Origin: Auanema rhodensis | Taxonomy: Eukaryota; Nematoda; Chromadorea; Rhabditida; Rhabditidae | Direction: 5' to 3' | Length of the DNA stretch: 64,000 nt | Assembly: GCA_964057225.1 (NCBI GenBank) | Contig: OZ059895.1 | Span: 11,160,001-11,224,000, forward strand | Shown: in pieces, positions 53,627 to 64,000 of the stretch | Numbering within the stretch: position 1 is the first letter of the stretch | Layout: each line of letters begins with the position of its first letter | The notes under the pieces: generated by a model | The model's input: only the letters and a program-made list of their open reading frames with translations | What the model was told of the DNA's origin: nothing | The model's database searches: none | Position numbers and translations under genes: made by a program

Positions 53627-53824
53627 TCATTTTCCATCATTCCTCGCTCTACATTTGATATAGAGGCTGAAACAGTGGTAATCCTCTACAACTTGCAATG
53701 TATCCCTACAAGTTTTGCAGAGACATATTGGTCTCATAACTACAGGCTGTTGTGGAGAGCTATCCTTGGTACATGTGTAGGGCAGTGCACCTGTTTTCGA
53801 ATCTACCTTCGATATGTGTTCCAT
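53627..53824 (-). CDS. Cys-containing 65-codon ORF, hypothetical
   Basis: Not recognised. Reading right to left it begins MEHISKVDSKTG and ends RARNDGK before TGA. It contains a Cys cluster PICLCKTCRDTL (C-x-C-x2-C) with further Cys on each side, the kind of spacing used for zinc binding. It is richer in G+C than the surrounding DNA. The opposite strand is also open over almost the same interval, so strand and reality are unproven. A gaag|gtagat donor-like site near its start could mean it is an exon edge instead of a complete ORF. It lies tail-to-tail with the spliced gene. Confidence 0.22.
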   Translation of the reverse strand: MEHISKVDSKTGALPYTCTKDSSPQQPVVMRPICLCKTCRDTLQVVEDYHCFSLYIKCRARNDGK

Positions 53825-53887
53825 TAAATTTAGATTAAATATTTATTACTTCTTATCGAATTAACCTTCGATATGAGTTCCATTGAT
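53798..53887 (+). repeat. Pair of ~30-bp direct repeats, 59 bp apart
   Basis: accttcgatatgtgttccatt (53,805-53,825) recurs with one mismatch (53,864-53,884), and similarity extends a few bases to the left (tcgaatct / tcgaatta). The offset is 59 bp. It overlaps the start of the minus-strand Cys ORF. It could be a local duplication or a target-site-like footprint; nothing recognisable lies between the copies. Confidence 0.7.
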
Positions 53888-53989
53888 TAACCCATAAGAC
53901 GTACGGTGAAAATATTGATTACCTTTCAAAAATATTGAAAAAAAAATAAAAAAAACAATATATTTAAGAAATAATTTATTCAGTATTAA

Positions 53990-54145
53990 AGATACAATTA
54001 AAAAATATATAAATATTAAAATACATTTGAAAAGAAATATTATTAAAAATACATTTAAAAAGAAAGAATTTAAAAAATACATTTAAAAAGAAAGAATTTA
54101 AAAAATACATTCAAAAAAGAAATAATTATAAAATTACATTTTAAA
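53990..54145 (+). repeat. 28-bp minisatellite in very AT-rich DNA
   Basis: The word acattt (or acaatt/acattc) recurs at about 53,994, 54,023, 54,051, 54,079, 54,107 and 54,136, a period of 28-29 bp. Each unit reads roughly atacatttaaaaagaaagaatttaaaaa, and the best conserved pair lies around 54,045-54,105. Units degrade on both sides into A/T-only sequence that continues to about 54,240. The minus-strand ORF across 53,861-54,082 is a by-product of this low-complexity DNA. Confidence 0.8.
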
Positions 54146-54240
54146 AGAAATAATTTTACAAAAAAATTTAAAAATAAATAATTTTAAAAATATATAACTT
54201 ATTAAAACATTAAAAAAACTTTTTTAAAATGATTCAAAAA

Positions 54241-54408
54241 AAATCATGCATTTTGATCCATGCGCAGGCTCGATCGCCTGCCTCGGGAGGAAAAGTATAT
54301 TTTTAACAGCTGACGCCGAAAATTTGATTTTGACAGCTGACGCCCCCAAAAGTATGTTTTTAGCAACTGTTTGGGGGCGTGGTTAGTAAATTCGGCATGG
54401 CTCTCTAT
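54241..54408. other. GC-richer junction segment with short repeats and a hairpin
   Basis: Three loosely related units of about 30 bp run from 54,283 to 54,375. Each contains an aaaagtatnttttt-like or aaaatttgatttt stretch followed by acagctgacgcc or a relative. CGCCCCCAAA (54,341-54,350) and TTTGGGGGCG (54,370-54,379) form a perfect 10-bp inverted repeat around a 19-base loop. A weaker dyad caggctcgatcgcctg is at 54,266. The 62-codon minus-strand ORF here only reflects the repeats (QLLKTYF, QLLKIYF) and runs into satellite. It is adjacent to the right satellite junction. Confidence 0.65.
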
Positions 54409-55114
54409 CCAAGGAGAGCAAATCATCTTCAATCTTATTTCTATATTACAGTTATAAACCAGTAGTTAATGAACCTTCATCTCAACTTTACTGTTTCTAT
54501 CTATTTCCTATCAAAACAAACATTGTTCAAACACTATACAACTGTGAAACTTTTTTTAATTTATTGTATTCGGAGCACATAAGATTTGATATCATCGAGG
54601 GAACCAGATGGAACGTGGAAAATTACATAACTAACATGAAATTGGAAAAAAAAACTATAACGAGGATAAGTATGTAAATCATTGAATATCAGATATTTTC
54701 GCTTACAACTATACCACGTTGAAAGTACGCCATGTAGCTGATTTTCAATTTTATCTCTTCCGTAACAAATGTTTTCAATTTTCAAGTAGTTTCACTTAGA
54801 TAGCTTAGCTCAACCCAAGGCAGCATATTATCTTCAATCTTATTTCTATAATACAGTTATAAACCAGTAGTTAATGAACCTTCATTATAACTTTACTGTT
54901 TCTATCTATTTCCTATCGAAACAAACATTGTTTAAACACTATACAACTGTGAAACCTTTTTTAATTTCTTGTATTCGGAGCTCATAAGATTTGATATCAT
55001 TGAGGGATCCAGATAGAACGTGGAAAGTTACATAACTAACATGAAATTGGGGAAAAAATTATAACGAGGATAAGTATGTAAATCATTGAATATCAGATAT
55101 TTTCGCTTACAACC
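54409..55114 (-). repeat. A-like monomers at the right junction
   Basis: The first two inverted units resemble subfamily A more than the B units beyond them. They have gaaccttcat, gaaacaaacattgtttaaac and, in the first unit, ggagcacataag with gagggaaccagatgg. The first unit has an additional base at the junction (ccaaggagagcaaatc against ccaaggcagcaaatt). Confidence 0.75.
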
Positions 55115-58100
55115 ATACCACGTTGAAAGTACGCCATGCCGCTGATTTTCAATTTTAACTCTTTTGTAACAAATGTTTTCAATTTTCAAGCAGTTTTACT
55201 CAGATAGCTTAACCCAAGGCAGCAAATTATCTTCAATATTATTTCTATCTTACAGTTATAAACCAATAGTTAATGAACCATCATCTTACCTTTACTGTTT
55301 CTATCTATTTCCTATCCAAAGCAACTTAGTTCAAACACTATACAACTGTGAAACCTTTTTTAATTTTTTGTATTTGGAGCTCATAAGATTTGATATCATT
55401 GAGGGATCCAGATAGAACGTGGAAAATTACGTAACTAACATAAAATTGGAAAAACCTATAACGAGGATAAGTATGTAAATCATTGAATATCAGATATTTT
55501 TGCTTACAACTATACCACGTTGTAAGTACGCCATGCCGCTGATTTTCAATTTTAACTCTTTTGTAACAAATGTTTTCAATTTTCAAGCAGTTTTACTCAG
55601 ATAGCTTAACCCAAGGCAGCATATTATCTTCAATATTATTTCTATCTTACAGTTATAAACCAATAGTTAATGAACCATCATCTTACCCTTACCGTTTCTA
55701 TCTATTTCCTATCGAAACCAACTTTGTTCAAAAACTATACAACTGTGAAACCTTTTTTAATTTCTTGTATTTGGAGCTCATAAGATTTGATATCATTGAG
55801 GGATCCAGATAGAACGTGGAAAATTACGTAACTAACATGAAATTTGAAAAAACTATAACGAGGATAAGTATGTGAATCATTGAATATCAGATATTTTCGC
55901 TTAGGACCATACCACGTTGAAAGTACGCCATGCCGCTGATTTTCAATTTTAACTCTTCTGTAACAAATGTTTTCAATTTCCCAGCAATTTTACTTAGATA
56001 GCTCAACCCAAGACAGCAAATTATCTTCAATCTTATTTCTATCTTACAGTTATAAACCAGTAGTGAATGAACCATCATCTTACCTTAACTGTTTCTATCT
56101 ATTTCCTATCAAAAGAAACATTGTTTAAACACTATACAACTGTGAAACCTTTTTTAATTTCTTGTATTTGGAGCTCATAAGATTTGATATCATTGAGGGA
56201 TCCAGATAGAACGTGGAAAATTACGTAACTAACATGAAATTGGAAAAAACTATAACGAGGATAAGTATGTAAATCATTGAATATCAGATATTTTTGCTTA
56301 CAAATATACCACGTTGTAAGTACGCCATGCCGCTGATTTTCAATTTTAACTCTTTTGTAACAAATGTTTTCAATTTTCAAGCAGTTTTACTCAGATAGCT
56401 CAACCCAAGGCAGCAAATTATCTTCAATATTATTTCTATCTTACAGTTATAAACCAATAGTTAATGAACCATCATCTTACCTTTACTGTTTCTATCTATT
56501 TCCTATCCAAAGCAACTTAGTTCAAACACTATACAACTGTGAAACCTTTTTTAATTTTTTGTATTTGGAGCTCATAAGATTTGATATCATTGAGGGATCC
56601 AGATAGAACGTGGAAAATTACGTAACTAACATGAAATTGGAAAAACCTATAACGAGGATAAGTATGTAAATCATTGAATATTAGATATTTTTGCTTACAA
56701 CTATACCACGTTGTAAGTACGCCATGCCGCTGATTTTCAATTTTAACTCTTTTGTAACAAATGTTTTCAATTTTCAAGCAGTTTTACTCAGATAGCTTAA
56801 CCCAAGGCAGCATATTATCTTCAATATTATTTCTATCTTACAGTTATAAACCAATAGTTAATGAACCATCATCTTACCTTTACCGTTTCTATCTATTTCC
56901 TATCGAAACCAACTTTGTTCAAAAACTATACAACTGTGAAACCTTTTTTAATTTCTTGTATTTGGAGCTCATAAGATTTGATATCATTGAGGGATCCAGA
57001 TAGAACGTGGAAAATTACGTAACTAACATGAAATTGGAAACAACTATAACGAGGATAAGTATGTGAATCATTGAATATCAGATATTTTCGCTTAGGACCA
57101 TACCACGTTGAAAGTACGCCATGCCGCTGATTTTCAATTTTAACTCTTTTGTAACAAATGTTTTCAATTTTCAAAGCAGTTTTACTCAGATAGCTTAACC
57201 CAAGGCAGCAAATTATCTTCAATATTATTTCTATCTTACAGTTATAAACCAATAGTTAATGAACCATCATCTTACCTTTACTGTTTCTATCTATTTCCTA
57301 TCGAAAGCAACTTTGTTCAAACACTATACAACTGTGAAACCTTTTTCAATTTCTTGTATTTGGAGCTCATAAGATTTGATATCATTGAGGGATCCAGATA
57401 GAACGTGGAAAATTACGTAACTAACATGAAATTGGAAAAAACTATAACGAGGATAAGTATGTGAATCATTGAATATCAGATATTTTTGCTTACGACCATA
57501 CCACGTTGAAAGTACGCCATGCCGCTGATTTTCAATTTTATCTCTTCCGTAACAAATGTTTTCAATTTTCAAGTAGTTTCACTTAGATAGCTTAGCTCAA
57601 CCCAAGGCAGCATATTATCTTCAATCTTATTTCTATAATACAGTTATAAACCAATAGTTAATGAACCATCATCTTACCCTTACCGTTTCTATCTTTCTCC
57701 TATCGAAACCAACTTTGTTCAAAAACTATACAACTGTGAAACCTTTTTTAATTTCTTGTATTAGGAGCTCATAAGATTTGATATCATTGAGGGATCCAGA
57801 TAGAACGTAGAAAATTACGTAACTAACATGAAATTGGAAAAAACTATAACGAGGATAAGTATGTGAATCATTGAATATCAGATATTTTCGCTTAGGACCA
57901 TACCACGTTGAAAGTACGCCATGCCGCTGATTTTCAATTTTAACTCTTTTGTAACAAATGTTTTCAATTTTCAAGCAGTTTTACTCAGATAGCTTAACCC
58001 AAGGCAGCAAATTATCTTCAATATTATTTCTATCTTACAGTTATAAACCAATAGTTAATGAACCATCATCTTACCTTTACTGTTTCTATCTATTTCCTAT

Positions 58101-60200
58101 CGAAAGCAACTTTGTTCAAACACTATAAAACTGTGAAACCTTTTTTAATTTCTTGTATTTGGAGCTCTCAAGATTTGATATCATTGAGGGATCCAGATAG
58201 AACGTGGAAAATTACGTAACTAACATGAAATTGGAAAAAACTATAACGAGGATAAGTATGTGAATCATTGAATATCAGATATTTTCGCTTACGACCATAC
58301 CACGTTGAAAGTACGCCATGCAGCTGATTTTCAATTTTATCTCTTCCGTAACAAATGTTTTCAATTTTCAAGTAGTTTCACTTAGATAGCTTAGCTCAAC
58401 CCAAGGCAGCATATTATCTTCAATCTTATTTCTATAATACAGTTATAAACCAATAGTTAATGAACCATCATCTTACCCTTACCGTTTCTATCTATTTCCT
58501 ATCGAAACCAACTTTGTTCAAAAACTATACAACTGTGAAACTTATTTTAATTTCTTGTATTTGGAGCTCATAAGATTTGATATCATTGAGGGATCCAGAT
58601 AGAACGTGGAAAATTACGTAACTAACATGAAATTGGAAAAAAACTATAACGAGGATAAGTATGTGAATCATTGAATATCAGATATTTTCGCTTAGGACCA
58701 TACCACGTTGAAAGTACGCCATGCCGCTGATTTTCAATTTTAACTCTTCCGTAACAAATGTTTTCAATTTTCAAGTAGTTTCACTTAGATAGCTTAGCTC
58801 AACCCAAGGCAGCATATTATCTTCAATCTTATTTCTATAATACAGTTATAAACCAATAGTTAATGAACCATCATCTTACCCTTACCGTTTCTATCTTTTT
58901 CCTATCGAAACCAACTTTGTTCAAAAACTATACAACTGTGAAACCTTTTTTAATTTCTTGTACTTGGAGCTCATAAGATTTGATATCATTGAGGGATCCA
59001 GATAGAACGTGGAAAATTACGTAACTAACATGAAATTGGAAAAAACTATAACGAGGATAAGTATGTGAATCATTGAATATCAGATATTTTCGCTTAGGAC
59101 CATACCACGTTGAAAGTACGCCATGCCGCTGATTTTCAATTTTAACTCTTTTGTAACAAATGTTTTCAATTTTCAAGCAGTTTTACTCAGATAGCTTAAC
59201 CCAAGGCAGCAAATTATCTTCAATATTATTTCTATCTTACAGTTTTAAACCAATAGTTAATGAACCATCATCTTACCTTTACTGTTTCTATCTATTTCCT
59301 ATCGAAACCAACTTTGTTCAAACACTATACAACTGTGAAACCTTTTTTAATTTCTTGTATTTGGAGCTCTTAAGATTTGATATCATTGAGGGATCCAGAT
59401 AGAACGTGGAAAATTACGTAACTAACATGAAATTGGAAAAAACTATAACGAGGATAAGTATGTGAATCATTGAATATCAGATATTTTCGCTTAGGACCAT
59501 ACCACGTTGAAAGTACGCCATGCTGCTGATTTTCAATTTTAACTCTTTTGTAACAAATGTTTTCAATTTTCAAGCAGTTTTACTCAGATAGCTTAACCCA
59601 AGGCAGCAAATTATCTTCAATATTATTTCTATCTTACAGTTATAAACCAATAGTTAATGAACCATCATCTTACCTTTACTGTTTCTATCTATTTCCTATC
59701 GAAAGCAACTTTGTTCAAACACTATACAACTGTGAAACCTTTTTTAATTTCTTGTATTTGGAGCTCTTAAGATTTGATATCATTGAGGGATCCGGATAGA
59801 ACGTGGAAAATTACGTAACTAACATGAAAATGGAAAAAACTATAACGAGGATAAGTATGTGAATCATTGAATATCAGATATTTTCGCTTAGGACCATACC
59901 ACGTTGAAAGTACGCCATGCCGCTGATTTTCAATTTTAACTCTTTTGTAACAAATGTTTTCAATTTTCAAGCAGTTTTACTCAGATAGCTTAACCCAAGG
60001 CAGCAAATTATCTTCAATATTATTTCTATCTTACAGTTTTAAACCAATAGTTAATGAACCATCATCTTACCTTTACTGTTTCTATCTATTTCCTATTGAA
60101 AGCAACTTTGTTCAAACACTATACAACTGTGAAACCTTTTTTAATTTCTTGTATTTGGAGCTTATAAGATTTGATATCATCGAGGGATCCAGATAGAACG
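55115..60200 (-). repeat. Subfamily B higher-order repeat, first copy
   Basis: About 13 B monomers. 55,115-~56,460 is repeated at 61,096-~62,440 (offset 5,981), and ~57,250-58,814 is repeated at ~62,440-64,000 (offset 5,186). The second copy thus skips about 795 bp, two monomers. Units around 59,160-60,180 form a near-identical 397-bp run of three. Confidence 0.85.
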
Positions 60201-61095
60201 TGGAAAATTACATAACTAACATGAAATTGGGAAAAAATTATAACGAGGATAAGTATGTGAATCATTGAATATCAGATATTTTTGCTTACGACCATACCAC
60301 GTTGAAAGTACGCCATGCCGCTGATTTTCAATTTTATCTCTTCCGTAACAAATGTTTTCAATTTTCAAGTAGTTTCACTTAGATAGCTTAGCTCAACCCA
60401 AGGCAGCATATTATCTTCAATCTTATTTCTATAATACAGTTATAAACCAGTAGTTAATGAACCTTCATTATAACTTTACTGTTTCTATCTATTTCCTATC
60501 GAAACAAACATTGTTTAAACACTATACAACTGTGAAACCTTTTTTAATTTCTTGTATTCGGAGCTCATAAGATTTGATATCATTGAGGGATCCAGATAGA
60601 ACGTGGAAAATTACATAACTAACATGAAATTGGGGAAAAAATTATAACGAGGATAAGTATGTAAATCATTGAATATCAGATATTTTCGCTTACGACCATA
60701 CCACGTTGAAAGTACGCCATGCAGCTGATTTTCAATTTTATCTCTTCCGTAACAAATGTTTTCAATTTTCAAGTAGTTTCACTTAGATAGCTCAACCCAA
60801 GGCAGCATATTATCTTCAATCTTATTTCTATAATACAGTTATAAACCAGTAGTTAATGAACCTTCATCTTAACTTTACTGTTTCTATCTATTTCCTATCG
60901 AAACAAACATTGTTTAAACACTATACAACTGTGAAACCTTTTTTAATTTATTGTATTTGGAGCACATAAGATTTGATATCATCGAGGGAACCAGATGGAA
61001 CGTGGAAAATTACATAACTAACATGAAAATGGAAAAAAAATATAACGAGGATAAGTATGTAAATCATTGAATATCAGATATTTTCGCTTAGGACC
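60201..61095 (-). repeat. A-like monomers embedded in the B array
   Basis: Two to three units here again carry A-type words (gaaccttcat, gaaacaaacattgtttaaac, ggagcacataag with gagggaaccagatgg), similar to those at 54,409-55,114 but in a different order. They separate the two copies of the B higher-order repeat and so may be part of the repeat unit. Confidence 0.7.
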
Positions 61096-64000
61096 ATACC
61101 ACGTTGAAAGTACGCCATGCCGCTGATTTTCAATTTTAACTCTTTTGTAACAAATGTTTTCAATTTTCAAGCAGTTTTACTCAGATAGCTTAACCCAAGG
61201 CAGCAAATTATCTTCAATATTATTTCTATCTTACAGTTATAAACCAATAGTTAATGAACCATCATCTTACCTTTACTGTTTCTATCTATTTCCTATCCAA
61301 AGCAACTTAGTTCAAACACTATACAACTGTGAAACCTTTTTTAATTTTTTGTATTTGGAGCTCATAAGATTTGATATCATTGAGGGATCCAGATAGAACG
61401 TGGAAAATTACGTAACTAACATGAAATTGGAAAAACCTATAACGAGGATAAGTATGTAAATCATTGAATATCAGATATTTTTGCTTACAACTATACCACG
61501 TTGTAAGTACGCCATGCCGCTGATTTTCAATTTTAACTCTTTTGTAACAAATGTTTTCAATTTTCAAGCAGTTTTACTCAGATAGCTTAACCCAAGGCAG
61601 CATATTATCTTCAATATTATTTCTATCTTACAGTTATAAACCAATAGTTAATGAACCATCATCTTACCCTTACCGTTTCTATCTATTTCCTATCGAAACC
61701 AACTTTGTTCAAAAACTATACAACTATGAAACCTTTTTTAATTTCTTGTATTTGGAGCTCATAAGATTTGATATCATTGAGGGATCCAGATAGAACGTGG
61801 AAAATTACGTAACTAACATGAAATTTGAAAAAACTATAACGAGGATAAGTATGTGAATCATTGAATATCAGATATTTTCGCTTAGGACCATACCACGTTG
61901 AAAGTACGCCATGCCGCTGATTTTCAATTTTAACTCTTCTGTAACAAATGTTTTCAATTTCCCAGCAATTTTACTTAGATAGCTCAACCCAAGGCAGCAA
62001 ATTATCTTCAATCTTATTTCTATCTTACAGTTATAAACCAGTAGTGAATGAACCATCATCTTACCTTAACTGTTTCTATCTATTTCCTATCAAAAGAAAC
62101 ATTGTTTAAACACTATACAACTGTGAAACCTTTTTTAATTTCTTGTATTTGGAGCTCATAAGATTTGATATCATTGAGGGATCCAGATAGAACGTGGAAA
62201 ATTACGTAACTAACATGAAATTGGAAAAAACTATAACGAGGATAAGTATGTAAATCATTGAATATCAGATATTTTTGCTTACAAATATACCACGTTGTAA
62301 GTACGCCATGCCGCTGATTTTCAATTTTAACTCTTTTGTAACAAATGTTTTCAATTTTCAAGCAGTTTTACTCAGATAGCTTAACCCAAGGCAGCAAATT
62401 ATCTTCAATATTATTTCTATCTTACAGTTATAAACCAATAGTTAATGAACCATCATCTTACCTTTACTGTTTCTATCTATTTCCTATCGAAAGCAACTTT
62501 GTTCAAACACTATACAACTGTGAAACCTTTTTCAATTTCTTGTATTTGGAGCTCATAAGATTTGATATCATTGAGGGATCCAGATAGAACGTGGAAAATT
62601 ACGTAACTAACATGAAATTGGAAAAAACTATAACGAGGATAAGTATGTGAATCATTGAATATCAGATATTTTTGCTTACGACCATACCACGTTGAAAGTA
62701 CGCCATGCCGCTGATTTTCAATTTTATCTCTTCCGTAACAAATGTTTTCAATTTTCAAGTAGTTTCACTTAGATAGCTTAGCTCAACCCAAGGCAGCATA
62801 TTATCTTCAATCTTATTTCTATAATACAGTTATAAACCAATAGTTAATGAACCATCATCTTACCCTTACCGTTTCTATCTTTCTCCTATCGAAACCAACT
62901 TTGTTCAAAAACTATACAACTGTGAAACCTTTTTTAATTTCTTGTATTAGGAGCTCATAAGATTTGATATCATTGAGGGATCCAGATAGAACGTAGAAAA
63001 TTACGTAACTAACATGAAATTGGAAAAAACTATAACGAGGATAAGTATGTGAATCATTGAATATCAGATATTTTCGCTTAGGACCATACCACGTTGAAAG
63101 TACGCCATGCCGCTGATTTTCAATTTTAACTCTTTTGTAACAAATGTTTTCAATTTTCAAGCAGTTTTACTCAGATAGCTTAACCCAAGGCAGCAAATTA
63201 TCTTCAATATTATTTCTATCTTACAGTTATAAACCAATAGTTAATGAACCATCATCTTACCTTTACTGTTTCTATCTATTTCCTATCGAAAGCAACTTTG
63301 TTCAAACACTATAAAACTGTGAAACCTTTTTTAATTTCTTGTATTTGGAGCTCTCAAGATTTGATATCATTGAGGGATCCAGATAGAACGTGGAAAATTA
63401 CGTAACTAACATGAAATTGGAAAAAACTATAACGAGGATAAGTATGTGAATCATTGAATATCAGATATTTTCGCTTACGACCATACCACGTTGAAAGTAC
63501 GCCATGCAGCTGATTTTCAATTTTATCTCTTCCGTAACAAATGTTTTCAATTTTCAAGTAGTTTCACTTAGATAGCTTAGCTCAACCCAAGGCAGCATAT
63601 TATCTTCAATCTTATTTCTATAATACAGTTATAAACCAATAGTTAATGAACCATCATCTTACCCTTACCGTTTCTATCTATTTCCTATCGAAACCAACTT
63701 TGTTCAAAAACTATACAACTGTGAAACTTATTTTAATTTCTTGTATTTGGAGCTCATAAGATTTGATATCATTGAGGGATCCAGATAGAACGTGGAAAAT
63801 TACGTAACTAACATGAAATTGGAAAAAACTATAACGAGGATAAGTATGTGAATCATTGAATATCAGATATTTTCGCTTAGGACCATACCACGTTGAAAGT
63901 ACGCCATGCCGCTGATTTTCAATTTTAACTCTTCCGTAACAAATGTTTTCAATTTTCAAGTAGTTTCACTTAGATAGCTTAGCTCAACCCAAGGCAGCAT
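61096..64000 (-). repeat. Subfamily B higher-order repeat, second copy with a two-monomer deletion
   Basis: Matches the first copy at +5,981 up to about 62,440 and at +5,186 afterwards, with few visible differences. Examples are caactgtg to caactatg near 61,724, aagacagc to aaggcagc near 61,993, and one A fewer near 63,826. The switch occurs within a monomer between about 62,390 and 62,480, judged from the change ccaaagcaacttag to cgaaagcaactttg. It is interrupted by the window edge. Confidence 0.85.

Larger units (their letters stand above)
54409..64000 (-). repeat. ~398-bp satellite array, inverted orientation
   Basis: The same satellite as at 1-51,666 but reverse-complemented: invariant words such as tataacgaggataagtatgt and taccacgtt recur every 397-400 bp. 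Homology begins near ccaagg at 54,409 and runs off the right edge, giving about 24 units. Most units form a diverged subfamily B, marked on the plus strand by gaaccatcatcttacc, ggagctcataag, gagggatccagatag and ccatgccgctg. The many 60-108 codon ORFs on both strands are satellite sequence: they are tied to the repeat phase and are not conserved as genes. Confidence 0.97.

Noticed and set aside
53861-54082. 73-codon minus-strand ORF rich in Phe, Leu and Ile
   Set aside because: Translation of A/T-only DNA and the 28-bp minisatellite; no coding signal beyond composition.
51667-54408. The island as an intact DNA transposon or LTR element
   Set aside because: I found no matching terminal inverted or direct repeats at the two junctions, no clear target-site duplication, and no transposase, integrase or reverse transcriptase motif inside.
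54561-63959. Overlapping plus and minus strand ORFs of 63-108 codons in the inverted array
   Set aside because: All are locked to the 397-400 bp repeat phase, occur on both strands of the same DNA and are disrupted in many units.
1-64000. CENP-B box or telomere (TTAGG) repeats as evidence for a centromere or telomere
   Set aside because: Neither motif was found by eye. The nearest strings (tttcgataggaaat) lack the required CGGG, so chromosomal position cannot be inferred.

Overview
This is eukaryotic, non-coding-dominated DNA, most likely from an arthropod and probably an insect. The clues are an AT-rich ~398-bp satellite, a CR1/Jockey-like non-LTR retrotransposon, and a small apparent gene whose 62-74 bp introns have good GT...AG borders. 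I cannot name the species. About 59 kb of the 64 kb is one satellite family. No prokaryotic gene, CRISPR array or RNA gene was seen.

Layout. (1) 1-51,666: about 124 head-to-tail copies of the satellite (subfamily A, + orientation). The array is a patchwork of higher-order repeats (HORs). An irregular 3-monomer cassette series fills 1-8,714. A very regular 7-mer/14-mer HOR (2,788/5,577 bp) fills 8,715-19,300. Next come a 5-mer (about 1,990 bp) at 22.1-26.3 kb and a 2-mer/4-mer (796/1,592 bp) at 26.3-29.4 kb. A 2-mer (798 bp) lies at 36.4-37.95 kb and a 3-mer (1,196 bp) at 41.2-43.3 kb. (2) Within this array, at 43,695-44,878 and 47,274-48,458, are two nearly identical copies of a 5'-truncated retrotransposon in antisense orientation. 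They share the same breakpoints and flanking monomer variants, so one insertion was copied as part of a ~3,580-bp satellite duplication. (3) 51,667-~54,408: a 2.74-kb non-satellite island. It holds a TATA/initiator-like region, 30-bp leader repeats, a probable spliced gene of unknown function (at least 4 exons), a Cys-containing minus-strand ORF, a 28-bp minisatellite in very AT-rich DNA, and a short GC-rich hairpin/repeat next to the right junction. (4) ~54,409-64,000: the same satellite family in the opposite orientation (about 24 copies), mostly a diverged subfamily B with its own long HOR (offsets 5,981 and 5,186 bp).

Interpretation. The window shows satellite turnover by unequal exchange or copying, with a retroelement carried along as a passenger, and a reversal of array polarity across a gene-like island. 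The many 60-108 codon ORFs in the arrays are satellite sequence, not genes. Coordinates of sub-blocks are read by eye and good to a few tens of bases; single-base breakpoints are given only where the sequence defines them.
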